A DNA stretch of 64,000 bases from DATGLG01 sp035294245 (GTDB lineage Bacteria > Pseudomonadota > Alphaproteobacteria > JACZXZ01): positions 9,734-73,733 of the forward strand of contig DATGLG010000037.1 in assembly GCA_035294245.1 (NCBI GenBank). The letters run 5' to 3'. The position numbers and the translations under genes were made by a program. Below, in pieces: positions 27,374 to 40,100 of this stretch (position 1 is its first letter; each line of letters starts with the position of its first letter). A model generated the notes under the pieces. The model saw only the letters and a program-made list of their open reading frames with translations, searched no databases and was not told the origin of the DNA.

Positions 27374-28507
27374 ATGGGGTCGACCGACCGGGTTTCACGC
27401 CGCCCTCTTTTCATTGGCAGCGAGATTTATCGCCACCCGAGTTATGGCGGGAAGCATCCGCTTGCCATACCGCGCGTGTCGTCATGCATTGATCTTTGCC
27501 GCGCTCTCGGCTGGCTTCCGGACAACGCCTACATCGAGAGCCCGTGCGCCACGCTTCAGCAATTGGGGGTCTTCCATACGGCGGATTATCTCGCGGCGCT
27601 CGTCCAGGCCGAACGCGGCCAATACGTCCCCGACGATCACAAGGCCCGTTACAATATCGGCGTCAACGGCAACCCGGTTCATCCAAAAATTTTCAGCCGT
27701 CCGGCGACGGCTTGCGGCGGCACGCTGGCGGCCGTCGATCTCGTCACGGCTCTACCAGGAGTCGTTTATCATCCGGCCGGCGGTACCCACCACGGTCGTC
27801 CTGATAGGGCGAGCGGATTCTGCTATCTCAACGATCCTGTGCTCGGGCTCAAGGCGCTGTTCGCCGTCGGATTCACTCGGGTGCTTTATCTCGATATCGA
27901 TGCACATCATTGCGATGGCGTGCAGGATGCGTTCTTCGGCGAGTCCCGCATTCTGATGATCTCCATACACGAATCAGGGCGCTGGCCGTATACTGGCGCC
28001 CTTCTCGATCATGCCGGCGGCTCTGCGCGCAATCTCCCCGTCCCGCCGGGACTGAACGACAGCGAATTCGAGTATCTTGTGGAGGAGGCTGTGCTGCCGC
28101 TGAGCGACGGATTCCGCCCGCAGGTTGTCCTCGTCCAAGGCGGCTGCGATGCCCTCGCTGACGACCCTCTCAGCAAGCTCGAGCTCTCGAACAATGCGCT
28201 ATGGCGAGCGGTGTGCGCCGCGAAGCGACTGGCGCCCAGGCTGATTCTTCTTGGAGGCGGCGGCTACAATCCGTGGTCGGTCGCGCGCTGTTGGACCGGC
28301 ATGTGGGCCATTCTCAATGACATTCCGGTGCCGGAGCGCTTGCCGAAAGAGAGCGAGGCGGTGCTGCGCAGCTTGACTTGGCGGCACAGCATGGGACGCA
28401 TGCCGCCCACAGATTGGTTTACAACCCTTGCCGATCGACCGCGACGCGGACCCATCCGCGACGAAATACGCGCAATTGCCGCGACAACGCTCAGGTGTCA
28501 GCCATGA
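27374..28507 (+). CDS. histone deacetylase / acetoin utilisation family protein
   Basis: 377 aa. Class I/II HDAC-fold hallmarks are present: the His dyad region GGTHHGRPDRASGFCYLND, the zinc site DIDAHHCDGVQ, the second Asp ligand in VLVQGGCDALADDPL, and the catalytic-Tyr loop LLGGGGYNPW. Bacterial members deacetylate proteins (AcuC), polyamines or acetylated metabolites. No acs or polyamine gene adjoins it, so the substrate is open. The stop overlaps the start of the next gene as ATGA. Confidence 0.9.
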   Translation: MGSTDRVSRRPLFIGSEIYRHPSYGGKHPLAIPRVSSCIDLCRALGWLPDNAYIESPCATLQQLGVFHTADYLAALVQAERGQYVPDDHKARYNIGVNGNPVHPKIFSRPATACGGTLAAVDLVTALPGVVYHPAGGTHHGRPDRASGFCYLNDPVLGLKALFAVGFTRVLYLDIDAHHCDGVQDAFFGESRILMISIHESGRWPYTGALLDHAGGSARNLPVPPGLNDSEFEYLVEEAVLPLSDGFRPQVVLVQGGCDALADDPLSKLELSNNALWRAVCAAKRLAPRLILLGGGGYNPWSVARCWTGMWAILNDIPVPERLPKESEAVLRSLTWRHSMGRMPPTDWFTTLADRPRRGPIRDEIRAIAATTLRCQP

Positions 28508-28971
28508 TGCGCTTTACGGCTTCCCTCCCCGCAACGGCGGCGCTGTGGCTCGTGCTCGCGGTGATGACCTCGACGCGTGCCGCCTCCTTGCCGACCGCGC
28601 CTCTTGCGATCGAAACGAGCGACGGCAAGGCGCATCATTTCACCGTCGAGGTTGCCAACACGCCCGAGGCGCGCGAGCGCGGCCTGATGTATCGCAAGAG
28701 CCTAGCGGCAGATGCCGGCATGCTGTTTGATTTCAGGGAGCCGACGCCGATCGCGATGTGGATGAAGAACACGCTCATACCACTCGACATGCTGTTCATT
28801 GACGATCATGGCCGGATCGTGCGGGTGGTCGAGCGCGCGGTTCCCCTCTCGCTCACGCCGATACCATCCGGTCAGCCGGTGCTCGCGGTCCTCGAAGTTG
28901 CGAGCGGCACCGCCGCCCGCCTTGGAATCAAGCCGGGCGACCGCATCGAGTCGCCGGCGTTCAAGCCTTAA
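28504..28971 (+). CDS. DUF192 family exported protein
   Basis: About 155 aa. A signal peptide (FTASLPATAALWLVLAVMTSTRAA) precedes a DUF192 domain with TPEARERGLMYRKSLAADAGMLF and the hallmark MWMKNTLIPLDMLFID. Function of the family is unknown; members are small beta-barrel-like secreted proteins. The start is fixed by the ATGA overlap with the deacetylase gene. It is convergent with, and overlaps by 4 nt, the O-methyltransferase gene. Confidence 0.87.
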   Translation: MMRFTASLPATAALWLVLAVMTSTRAASLPTAPLAIETSDGKAHHFTVEVANTPEARERGLMYRKSLAADAGMLFDFREPTPIAMWMKNTLIPLDMLFIDDHGRIVRVVERAVPLSLTPIPSGQPVLAVLEVASGTAARLGIKPGDRIESPAFKP

Positions 28972-29630
28972 CGCTTGCGGGCGAGGGTGAGGCCGTCTGC
29001 CACGGGCAGCAAGCTGACGCTCACGCGCCGGTCCTGCTTGAGTGCGGTGTTAAGCGCCCGGATGGCGCGGGTCTCGGGATCGCGCATGCGCGGGTCGGCA
29101 ACGCTGCCCCCCCACAACACGTTATCGATGGCGATCAGGCCACCGCGGCGGACGAGCTTGAGGCAGCGCTCGTAGTATTTTCTGTAGTTGCCCTTGTCGG
29201 CGTCGATGAAGGCGAAGTCGAAGCTGCCGCCCTCGCCTTGCGCAATCATCGCATCGAGACTATCCAGCGCCGGGCCCAGCTTGAGCCTGATTTTGTGCGA
29301 GAGCTTCGCCTCTTTCCAATAACGGCGCGCGATACCCGTGAACTCTTCGCTGATATCGCAGCAGATGAGCGTGCCGTCGCGAGGAAGCGCGCGGGCAATC
29401 GAAATCGAGCTATAGCCTGTAAACGTGCCGATCTCGATAGCCTTGCGCGCGCCGACGAGCTCGACGAGCAACCCCATGAACTGGCCCTGCTCGGGCGGGA
29501 TCTGCATGGCGCCGCGGGGTAAGCGGGCGGTTTCCCGGCGCAAGCGGCGTAGCAAGCTGTCGTCGCGCAAAGAGGCTTTGAGGAGGTACGCGTAAAGCCG
29601 ATCGGTGAGCTGGAGCATTTTTGATGACAC
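28968..29630 (-). CDS. O-methyltransferase, CCoAOMT-like family
   Basis: 220 aa. S-adenosylmethionine motif AIEIGTFTGYSSISIARAL near 64-82, acidic ICCDIS, and the metal/substrate block FDFAFIDADKGNYRKYYERC are standard for cation-dependent class I O-methyltransferases of small catechol-type substrates. Full length. It is monocistronic as far as can be seen. Confidence 0.9.
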   Translation of the reverse strand: MSSKMLQLTDRLYAYLLKASLRDDSLLRRLRRETARLPRGAMQIPPEQGQFMGLLVELVGARKAIEIGTFTGYSSISIARALPRDGTLICCDISEEFTGIARRYWKEAKLSHKIRLKLGPALDSLDAMIAQGEGGSFDFAFIDADKGNYRKYYERCLKLVRRGGLIAIDNVLWGGSVADPRMRDPETRAIRALNTALKQDRRVSVSLLPVADGLTLARKR

Positions 29631-29817
29631 GACGAACTCGCCTTCGATTGAGATTTTCTGGTACCGGCTGCTGATCAGGCAGCCATCTTGCCGAAAAGCG
29701 TCCGACTCCGAAAGCTAGACGATGACGAGCGCCCGCCCCGGGAATCTGCCGGAAGGTTAGGATCGCCAAGCCGTCGCCGGAGCAGGCACGGATGGCGAAG
29801 CCACGCTGATTTGAGGC

Positions 29818-29846
29818 TTGTCTCCCTATGCGATAACCTCTAGATA
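29818..29846 (+). promoter_or_regulatory. candidate promoter of tRNA-Pro
   Basis: TTGTCT, 17 bases, TAGATA; the predicted start would be near 29853, only about 8 bases before the mature tRNA, a plausible spacing. Seen by eye. Confidence 0.5.
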
Positions 29847-29860
29847 CCGTCGTTCGGCTT

Positions 29861-29937
29861 CGGGGCGTAGCTCAGGCTGGTAGAGCGCCTGCTTTGGGAG
29901 CAGGAGGCCCGCGGTTCGAATCCGCGCGCCCCGACCA
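29861..29937 (+). tRNA. tRNA-Pro (anticodon TGG)
   Basis: 77 nt. Acceptor CGGGGCG pairs with CGCCCCG, the D arm has GCTC..GAGC, the anticodon stem CCTGC/GCAGG encloses TTTGGGA with TGG at 34-36, the T loop is GTTCGAATC, and CCA is encoded. All four arms close by eye. Confidence 0.96.
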
Positions 29938-29948
29938 AACCAGCCGGC

Positions 29949-30743
29949 CTATCCGAGGCCTTGCGCCCCCGCCAACTCGACGAGCCGCGACCAGTTTGCC
30001 ATCGACATCAAGTGGCAGTACACGAGATGGAGCCAGCCTCGGCGTCGCCAGTCGAGGAAGACGGCATCGCTCAGGGCGTTGAACTTGGCTTCGCTGACGA
30101 CTTGAAAGCCCCGAAGCGCCATCTGCTGCCCTGATTTCATGACGACACGGGTCTCGTTCGCAACGAGAAGGTCATGCTCCACGAGCGCTTGGACGAATTC
30201 CTGGGTCGCCTTGAACTGCGCCTGGAACTCGGCGCAGAACCGCAACGCATGCTGAACGACGTCGGTCGGCTTGCCGTCCACGAAAAGCGGCCGCGTATCA
30301 TCCTCGACGAGGAGTCCTGAATCGTCGTCGATGCACAAGACCATGTCCGCATTGCCGGGCTGTACCATGAAGACGAACGGATATCGCCGGACATAGGCCG
30401 GTATGTAACTGTCGGGACGCCAGCTCCCGGCCGAATCGAGGAAAAGGTTCTCGTTATCGCGCAGGCCGAGGACGGCCACCGCCGTCCGGGGCTCGCCGGT
30501 CGTGAAGACGATGGGATAGGTCCGCATGGCCTGGGGGAATTCCGGGCCGTTGAGCGCGACGGAATTCGTTCCACGCGCAAAGAGGAAATTGCCGGCGCGG
30601 GCAAGGGACTTTCCGGCGTCTTGGGTCGCATTCAGCGGGCGAGGGCGCCGGTAAAAGACAGGCATGGCTGACGGTATTCCCCGATCAGGCTGCGCGTCCT
30701 GTCGGGGTTGTTCCTCACTCGCGCTGCTCCGGCTTCGGGCCAT
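29949..30743 (-). CDS. SapC family protein
   Basis: 264 aa. The core (SVALNGPEFPQAMRTYPIVF, LGLRDNENLFLDSAGSWRPDSYIPAYVRRYPFVF, then a Phe/Glu-rich helical C-terminal half) matches SapC-like proteins, first linked to S-layer loci in Campylobacter but widespread in proteobacteria without an S-layer. Molecular function unknown; no signal peptide is visible. ATG at 30743 has GGGAGACG 7 bases upstream; ATG at 30665 is an alternative start nearer to family homology. Confidence 0.8.
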   Translation of the reverse strand: MARSRSSASEEQPRQDAQPDRGIPSAMPVFYRRPRPLNATQDAGKSLARAGNFLFARGTNSVALNGPEFPQAMRTYPIVFTTGEPRTAVAVLGLRDNENLFLDSAGSWRPDSYIPAYVRRYPFVFMVQPGNADMVLCIDDDSGLLVEDDTRPLFVDGKPTDVVQHALRFCAEFQAQFKATQEFVQALVEHDLLVANETRVVMKSGQQMALRGFQVVSEAKFNALSDAVFLDWRRRGWLHLVYCHLMSMANWSRLVELAGAQGLG

Positions 30744-31102
30744 ATGCCGTCTCCCAACACTCGCAATGATATGGCGGACTGCGCGGCAGCCCTGATGACG
30801 TTAGTAGGGGCATTTTTCTACTTTTCGGTAAAGGCAATTTTCTCTTCATCCTCGCCGACTCGGATCCTTACGAAACCTGCGTCGATGCGAACGCTTGAAC
30901 TTTAGCAAGACAAGCGCTGCAGTAAGTTAAGAAAGTCTTCCATGTGAAGGGCGGGTTTTGGTTAAGTATTTGCAATATAGTTAATCTGTTTGCCTAAAAT
31001 TTGTCTAAACTTGACTTGAGCCTCTTCCACGAGTTATCTAGCGAAGTAACGAAAAATTAATTTTCGCCGGGGCGGGCGATAACAATCGGGTGGGAGTGGG
31101 GG
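30744..31102. other. intergenic region upstream of the giant exoprotein gene
   Basis: 359 bp between divergent genes. The right 200 bp are A/T-rich and contain the promoter candidate listed separately; the left part must hold the SapC gene promoter, for which I see no strong consensus. No convincing small gene found. Confidence 0.5.
31011..31040 (+). promoter_or_regulatory. candidate sigma-70 promoter of the two-partner secretion locus
   Basis: TTGACT, 18 bases, TATCTA, in an A/T-rich stretch. Predicted start is near 31047, giving a leader of about 55 nt before the TTG start at 31103. Confidence 0.5.
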
Positions 31103-34100
31103 TTGTCGAAAAGCCATCGTCGTGCTCCGTGGCGCCGCCGCAGCGACGCGCGCCCCGGTTTTCCGGTAACAACCAGGCCACTTTTGGGTCGCCGGCACTT
31201 GCTGCTGACGTCTTCAGCGGTGGCCTTGCTCACAGCCGTCGTCACGCCGCAAGCGGCTTTCGCGCAGGGAGCTGGCGCCCATCCGCCGCGCGCCAATGTC
31301 ATCACACCGGACGGGCGGACACAGACCCGCCTGCAGGTGAGCGGCAATACCACGACGATCACGACAGGGACGCTTTCGGGGGCGAACGCCTTCAACTCGT
31401 TCGGGCAGTTCGTGGTGGGAACGGGCAATACCGTCAATCTGATGGTGCCCAACGGCGCGGCGAATCTCGTCAACCTGGTCCATAATGGGCCGACCGAGAT
31501 CTACGGCGTCCTCAACAGCTATAAGAACGGAAAGATTGGCGGGAACGTCTACTTCGCCGACCCTTATGGCTTTTTCGTCGGCGCGTCGGGCGTGGTGAAT
31601 GTGGGGGCGCTCTCGGTTTCCACGCCCACGGGGGATTTCCTCAACCGGATGATCGGCCCGCAAGGGGCGGTGAATGCAGACGCGGTCGGTCAGTTCATGG
31701 CCGGCGATTACCCCGTCTCGCCGGACGGGCTCATCTCGATTCGCGGCAAGGTGAACGCGCAGGAGAAGGTTCGCCTCCAGGGGCAGGTGGTGAAGGTTGG
31801 CGCGCCCGGCGTGGTGAGCGTCCAGGCGGCGCAGCAGCAGGCGCTGTTCGCGAGCACCGTCAACACAGCTGGGCTGCAAGCAGGCGCTGGCATTCGTGAG
31901 AGCGGTGGAACCATCGAGATCGTGGCGGCGGGGGATGCCAAGGTCGCCGGCACGCTCACCGCCGACGGGGCGAGCGGGATCAATGGCGGCACCATCGATG
32001 TCCAAGCGGGGCACAACGTCGCCGTCGCCTCGACGGCGCATCTGAGCGCCAAGGGCAAAGGCCAGAACTCGAGCGGCGGCAAGGTGCGGGTCTATGCCGG
32101 CAACGACCTCGCGGTTCAGTCGGGCGCCCATTTTGACGCCAGCGCCGGAACGACGGGCGACGGCGGCACCATCGAGGCCAGCGCCCATGGCAACGCGATA
32201 CTGGGCAGTGCCATCTTCGACGCCTCTGCCGTCAACGGCCATGCCGGACGCGTCTTGTTCGATCCGGCCAATCTTACCGTCAGTGGTAACATTGCCAGTA
32301 ACGGCGCCGATATTGCGCTTGCCGCCGACGACGCCATCACTCTCGATGCCGGCATCAAGATCGACAGCACACTCTCGGGAGGAAACGCCGGCAATATCAC
32401 ATTGACTGCGCCAGATATCACCATCAGCGGCACCATCGATGCGTCGGCCTCGGCAGATGGCGCCAAGGCCGGCAACATCACCCTGCAAACGCCGAGCGGT
32501 AATACCCAGAGCGCTACCTTCACCGTCAATAGTGGAGCTCTTCTCAACGCGCAGGCCACCGGCAAAGGCGGGACCTCTGGCACGATTACGCTCAGTGCCC
32601 TTTCGGATCCAAGCTCGACCGTGACGACCGGCTTCAACTTCGGCACGGTCCAAGCTTCGACGGCGATTACCGTCAACGGAATGATTCAGGGCGGCGACAT
32701 CACCCTGGATTCTGAGGCGACGCTGAAGCCGAGCAATGGGGGAAGCGCCGACGCTTCATCCTCGGTCCTCGTCGGCGGCACGCTCAAGGGGCAAAACGTC
32801 ACGCTCAAGGCGATCACCGATGCCGAGACCACGAACATCGTCGACATCACCTCAGTGATCGATGCCGCGAGCAATTACGCGGTCGGTGGCGCCCTTCCGC
32901 TGCCAGAAGGCCTGCCCGGCAATAGCGTCGGCTATGTCGAGGCGAGCGGCATTTCGACGGTCAAGGCCCTCTCCGGCGCGAGCATCCAGGCGGCAGGCAA
33001 CGCAGTCCTCGATGCGACGACAACGGAATCTGCGACGACCCCGTCGAATATCTCGGGCGCCTTGCTGGGCGCGATCGCCGGCAAGCTGACCGGCACCGCC
33101 ACGGCGCAAATCGCCTCGGGGGCCTCGGTCAGGACCGGCGGCGATCTCGATGTCAAGGCGCACAACACCGCCACACTGTCGATCAATGCGCTGACGAACA
33201 CCCAGGTCTCGCCGGTCGATCTGACACTCGCGGCGTCGATCGCGAACGTGAACGCGACCGCCACCATCGCCACCGGAGCGACAATCAACGCTGCCGGCAA
33301 TGTCAGCGTCATTGCGCGCAACGACAACAGCTTCACCACCACGGCCACGGCCTATGACGGCGGCCGGGGCAAGGTCGGGCTCGCGGCGGCGGTGGCCGAT
33401 ATCAATACCGACGCATTGGCGATCGAGGGCGCCGATCTCGGCGACGGCACGGTCAGCACGACAACGCCGCAGAGCCTTCTCGTCGAGGCCGATTCGATCA
33501 CGACGACCGACAGCGCCTTCGCCCTGACCGCCGTCGGCGGCCAGAGCAGCACGCAGAACCAGCTCACGGGCTCCGGGGCGTTGAGCGATCTCGAGACCAA
33601 CCTCTTCAACACCTATCTTACGAAAGGTCCGCTCTCGAATACGAGCAGCAGCTCGGAGACGCCGAAGATCGGCTCTGCCGTCGCGGTCAGTATCGTCAAT
33701 CAGACCGCCGAATCGGGCATTCGCGCCTATCCCACCATAAATGTGGACTCCGGCGCCACCTCGGCGCCAACGGCCCCGACCGTCCAGGCCGCCCAGCAGG
33801 TGGCCGTCTACAGCCAGATGCAAGACGCCGGCCTGCAGAGCCTGGCCGAGAGCCAGATCAACTCCGCAGACGAGCCGTCGCCCGATAATCCCAACGCCAC
33901 CATCGCGGTGAGCGTGGCCGCAGCGATCGGCCTCTATACCCATAACGACATCGCCTATATCGGCCCGAACGTCTCGGTGACGGCGCCGGATATCGGCGTG
34001 GCCGCCGATTTCTCCATTCCGATGAACGACGGCTGGAGCCAGATTCCTGGCGGATTCCCGGCGCCGGATTTCTCTTCCGCCTCGTCATTCGGGACTACGC

Positions 34101-37100
34101 TTTCGACCTGGGCAAGCTCTCTCGGCAGTCTTCTCGGCAACGTCCTCAACAGTAACTCCCTGGGCTTCGCCAACAACACGCTCACGAGCTACGCCAACGC
34201 GCTAGGTGATTCGACGAAGGCGGGCGTCTACGGGGCCGTCAACTACTTGCAGTTCGACAACACGACGGGCGCCTGGGTCGGCGATGGGGCCAAGGTTACA
34301 AGCAAGGGCGGCCAGTCGAACTGGACGACCAGTATCGACGCGGGCGACAGCGATCTCGACAGCAACGACACCGGGGGCAATGTCGACTCCATCACCTGGG
34401 CGAGCCCGGTCACGGTTCGGGCGTCGAGCACCATCACGACCATCAATGTCGCCGGCAATCTGCAAGCGCTCAATCTGAGCGGCACCGGGGGCAGCGACAG
34501 CAGCACCACGGTCGGCGGCGCCGTCAACCTGATGAATTTCACCGATACGACGATCGCCGGGATCGCCAACGGGGCGCAGATCAATATCACCGGTGGCGAC
34601 TTGACCGTTTCGGCGACCGGAAGCCAATTCGATGTCACCGTGACGCCGAGCTCGGGCGACGGCGGCGGTGTGGCCATCAATGGCACGGCGGGCGTCCTGC
34701 TTCTCAACAACACCGTCCACGCCTCGATCAGCTCCGGCGCCACCATCTCGGTCGACGACGCCGTCAATGTTGCGGCCACCGAGAACCTCTCGCTTTGGAC
34801 GGTGTCGGGTGCGGCAAGCTCGGGCAAGACGGCCGGTGTCGGCATCGGCGTCGCTCTCAACGACCTTGCGACAGATACGAAAGCCTATATCGCCGACAAT
34901 TCCTCGGACGCCGCTCTTCTCGCGGCCAGCGCGCCAGGCTCGGACGGCGGAAACGATCTCGCCGGCAGCGACGGCTCCATTGCCGCGAATGACGAGAAGG
35001 TCACGGCGCAGACAAACGGCACGATTGCGGCACTCGCCATCGCAGGTGCGAAGCAGGGCAACAACGAAGGCGGCAATTCCGACGTCTTCAGCAAGCTCAG
35101 CTCGAAATCCGGTGATCTCAGCGAGCTTGTCCAGAACATCGGTGACCCCGGCGATGCCCTGTTCAACGCTGCGCTCGAGAAGCTCAGCAGCAAGGGCAGC
35201 AGCACGGATACGGGCACGGGCAGCCAAGGCGGCGATAATACCGCTGGCGATGCGGAGAGCAGCAAGAGCAGCGTCGGTCTCGGCATTTCCGGAAGCGCCA
35301 GCGTCAATATCACGAGTCTGGGGACCGAGGCTTATATCGATAGCGCCAAGATAACCAAGGGTGCCACGACCGTCTCGGCCACCAACAACATGACCCGCGT
35401 CAGCGGCAGCGGCGCCGCCTCGCTGGTGCTGGCCGGCAAGAGCGGGAGCAATACCTCGGCGGGCGTTGCCGGCGCCGTGGCCTACGACAAGAGCGGCAAC
35501 AACACCCTGGCCTGGGTCAGCAACTCGACCATCACCAATTCGACCGGCTTGACGGTCGAGGCGCTCACGGGCGGCCTTGAGGTCGATGTCGGCCTCGGCC
35601 TTGCCGTCAATACCAACAGCAACAAGGCCGCTTCCGTCAGCATTTCTGCAACCGTCGCCCAGATCAACGACGCGACCAACGCCTATATCGAGAATACCCT
35701 CGCGAGTGGCACCGGCGCCGTGCAGGTTGTGGCTTATGACAACACCACGATCGGACTCGGCGGCGGCTCCTTCTTCGGCGGCGGCAATGCCGGCGTTGGC
35801 GCCGGCCTGACCCTCGCCCTGATCGGCGATGGCAGCCTGAGCGGCAACACGATCGACGCCACCAGCGCCTATGTCGATCACTCGAGCCTCACGGGCTTCG
35901 ATTCGATCACGGTGGACGCTGCGGATCCCGGCCGGGTGATCTCGGCTGCGGCCATGGGCGGCGGCGGGGCCAATACGAATGCCTTTGCCTTCGGCGTCGT
36001 CTACGATCAAATCGGCCGGACGACGAACGCCGCGATCAGCCACAGCACGATTACCGTCAATAACGGCATCACCGTTGAAGCCAGCGACAATAACGACAGC
36101 GCGCTGGACGCGAGCCTCACCACAGGTGACCCGAGCCTGGACGAGAACTTCAGCGGTCAGACCTCGGCGCAAAGCGGCCAGCCCTCGGTGTTCGACGTCA
36201 ACGCCAACGGTGCCGGCATCCTCGCCGTCGCCGGCATGGTCCTGGTCGGGAAGAACGCCGGGGGCATCGAGTTCGCCGGCGGGATGATCAAGGACACGAT
36301 CAGCGCCTCGGTCAGCGACAGCCATCTCACCTCGAGCGACAAGGGAGCCGTCCAGGTCACCGCCGATTCGGGCGCCATCATCATGGCGGCGAGCATCGGC
36401 GTCGCCGTCTCAACCACCGGGCAATTTGCCGGCGCCGGCTCGGTTACCGCGAATATCGTCGACAATACGGTCAGTGCCACGGTCGGCGGCCCCGGCGATA
36501 TGAGCTCGATCTCCGCGGGCTCGCTCAAGGTCGAGGCGGACGACAACTCGACGATCCAGTCCTTGGCGGGCGCCATTTCCGTCTCCGTGGAGGGGAATGC
36601 CGTTGGCGCTGCGGTGTCCTTCGGTCAGATCGGCCGCACGATCACCGCAAGCGCCACGGATGTCGCGCTCACGAATACCGATTCCGTTCAGGTTGGCAGC
36701 AAGGCGACCGGCACCATTCAGACCCTCGCCGTTGCCGGCTCGGCTGCCGGTGGGAATGTGGCCGTCGCAGGGTCGGTGACGGTCAATATCATCGGCGATC
36801 AGCTCACCTCCGACCTCGAAGGCGTGTCGCTCAACGACACCGCGAGTGTTGTTGGCGTGACCTCCTCAGATACCGCGGAGATCGATTCACTCGCAGGTGA
36901 CCTCGCCGGCTCCGGTACAGCGGCAATTGGCGTAGCCGTCGCAGTCAACGACATCGGCGGCGGCGTGACAGCGGAGCTCCTCGGCGGCGACAATCACGCG
37001 ATTGTGGCGAAGGACGTGATGGTCGCAGGCACCGTCGGCGGCACGATCAATACCATCGCGACGGGCCTGGCCATATCCGGCGATGCGGGCGTCTCCGGCT

Positions 37101-40100
37101 CGATAGTGACGAATATCGTGAATACCCAGATCGTCGCCAGGATCGATCAGGGCGCGCGAGTCACCGCGCAGGACAATGTGGGCGTTATCGCCGCGACGAC
37201 GGACGGGATCAACGCCATCGCCGGCGCCGTCGGCATCGGCGGCAGCGCCGTCGGCGCCGGCGTCACGGTGGCGGTCAACGACATCCAGGACAGCACCCAG
37301 GCCTGGATCGCCGGCGGCTCCCAGGTTGCCGCACTGGCGCTCGATCCGAACGATTACCTGACGGTCAATGACGGCTCGCTCAACGTGAACGGCCAACCTC
37401 AGACATTTGTCGACGTCAGCAATATCAGCCACGCCGCGGATTACCTGACCGTCCTCGGCGAGCTGCACGGGCCCCATACCAAGAACGTCACCGGCATTGC
37501 CGTCAACGCCAGCTCCGAGCAGAACACGGGGGTCGCGGCGGTCACTGCGGCGCTCTCCTTCGATATTGGCTCGGTCTCGCTGGCGGCGAATGTCGTCACC
37601 AATCTGATGGGCGGGACGACCGCCGCCTATATCAGCGACGCGACGATCAATCCGGCGAGTGCGGGGACAGCCGGCGCTGCGCAGCAAGTCGATGTCACGG
37701 CGTCCAGCCATGCCTTCGGCGCCGACGTCGTGCTCGGCCTTTCCGGCTCTGGTGGGTTCAGCGGCACGGGTGCGGTCAACGTCAATCTCTTCAACCGCTC
37801 GACCTCGGCCTATATCGCGGGGGGCACCGTCAACGCGGCCGCGGGCGTCGATGTTGATGCGGTTTCATCGCAGGATCAGGCGAGCATCGCGATGGGCTTG
37901 GCTGTCGGTGTCGGCGGCGTGGCGGCGACGGGCATCGTCACCCAGTTCGACGCGGATACCACGGCCGATGTCGACGGCGGCTCGATCACCACCGGCTCGC
38001 TTTCCGTCGACTCACAAACCGAGAACGGGATGAACGCGATCGGCGGCGCCGGCGCGCTGGGCGGCATCGCTGTCGGCGCCGCCTTCGTCGTCGGCATCAA
38101 TAGCGACACGACGCTCGCCTATGTCGGCGACGAGCCGACCGTGACCAACCCGGACGCCACGAGCCCACCGCAAGCAACGAGCTTGCAACTCGGCGGCAAC
38201 CTTACGGTCGATGCCTCAACGACCACGACCCTCGACAGCGCGGCGGTCGGCGGCTCGGGAGCCGGCGCCACGGCGATTGCCGGCATGGTCAATGTCAACC
38301 TGCTGAGCAACACGACACGCGCCGGCCTCTACGCGGTTTCCCTGAACCAGCCGCCGGTCGGAAAGACGACCGCAACACCGGCGGGCAATGTCAATGTTCA
38401 GGCCGTCGACAACATCATCATCAAGCCGATCGCGGGCGCTCTTGCCGTCGGCCTGAGCGGAGCCGGCGTAGGCGCCGGGGCCAATATCGTGGTGGCACAT
38501 AGCCAGGCGGTCGCCGAGATCGTCAACAGCAGCATTAACGCCGCAGCGGTCGATGTCTCGGCGCAGAGTAACAAGTACATCCAAGTCATCACGACGACGG
38601 CCGGGGTCGGCGGCACGGCCGGCATCGGTGGCTCGGCGGCGGTCATTCTGCTGGGCGACGGCATTGGCGATGCAGGGGATTCCAGCGACAGCGCCTCGAA
38701 CGAACTGGCGAACAGCTCGAACGGCGGTACGCTCGGCGCGGTAAACAGCTTCACCAGTTCGACAAATCCCGGTAGCTCGGATCCGAGCCTCGGCATCTCG
38801 CAGCAAAGCAGCATCAATCAGGCGACGGACACCAGCGTCTCAGCTCCGGTGAGCGCCGCGTCGGCCGACGGCCCCACTGCCCGAATCCTGGGCGGCACCA
38901 TCACTACCGTGGGGACCACCAACACGCCGGGTTCCGTGAGCGTCCAGGCAATCGACCACACGTCAACTCAAAACATTGTGGGCGCTCTCGGCCTGGGCGG
39001 CGTCGTCGGGCTCGGCGCCTCGGTCGGGTTCACCCGCGTCGACGACCATGTCGCGGCGTCGATCAACGGGGCGGCCGTAACGGCGGGATCGATCCTGGTG
39101 GGTGCCAGCCAGGGTGACGGGCCGCAAGGCAGCACCGCGGAGATCGACAGCTTCGTCGGCGGTGGTGGCCTGGTCGGGCTCGGCATTTCCGTGGCCGATG
39201 CCGTCGTGAACGACAATGTCACGGCCACGCTGGGCGGCACGATTACCGGCAACAGCAGCGGCAACGCGACGGTGAGCGCGAGCGACGGCAGCACGGTGAA
39301 GGCGGCCGGTTTCGGCGGCGCCATCGGCCTCGGCGCGGCGCTCGGCGTGGTGAGTCTCTCGAGCAAGACGAGCAGCGTGACGGCCGATATCGCGCCGAGC
39401 GCAGGGGTCACGCAGTATGCCGGCGTCTCGGTCCAGGCCAGCGACCAGGGGCCCGTGAGCGCCTATTCGCTGGGAGCCTCCGGCGGCATCCTCTCCGGCG
39501 ACGCCGCCGACGCGACGGCCACCGACCAAGCGACGGTCACGGCCGATGTCGGAGCCGGCAGCACGATTCTCTTCGGTGATGGCGGCCTTCTGGTCAGCGC
39601 GACCGATATCCCAAGCGTCTGGGCCGATGCGGTCGGATACTCCGTCGGCGGCGCTTCCATCGGCGCCTCGATCGCCACGGCGACGGCGACCCCGATCGTG
39701 AAAGCCTATCTCGACAGCAACACGACCGTGAACGGCTCTGGGCTCGTCTCAGTCGTGGCGCAGACGACGCTGCCGAGCTCGTCCTTTGTGGCGATCGATA
39801 TACCGGGAACCAGCACCGAGCTCGCCGACAATAGCGGCTGCTCGGGCCCGACGTCCGCCTGCGCCGAGGCGACCGCCGGAACGGGCGGCCTTCTCTTCGG
39901 CGCCAACGCCACGGTCGCCCAGGCGACCGACGACGCCCAGGTCTCATCCTATACGGGCACGGGCGTGACGCTCTCGACGGGCGCGATGTTCATCTCGGCG
40001 ACGAACAATACCAGCCAATATGCCAATGCCTATGGTATCGCGATCGGCGGCCTCGCCGCCGTGGGTGCCGACTTCGCCTCTGCAACCTCCGACGGCAGCG

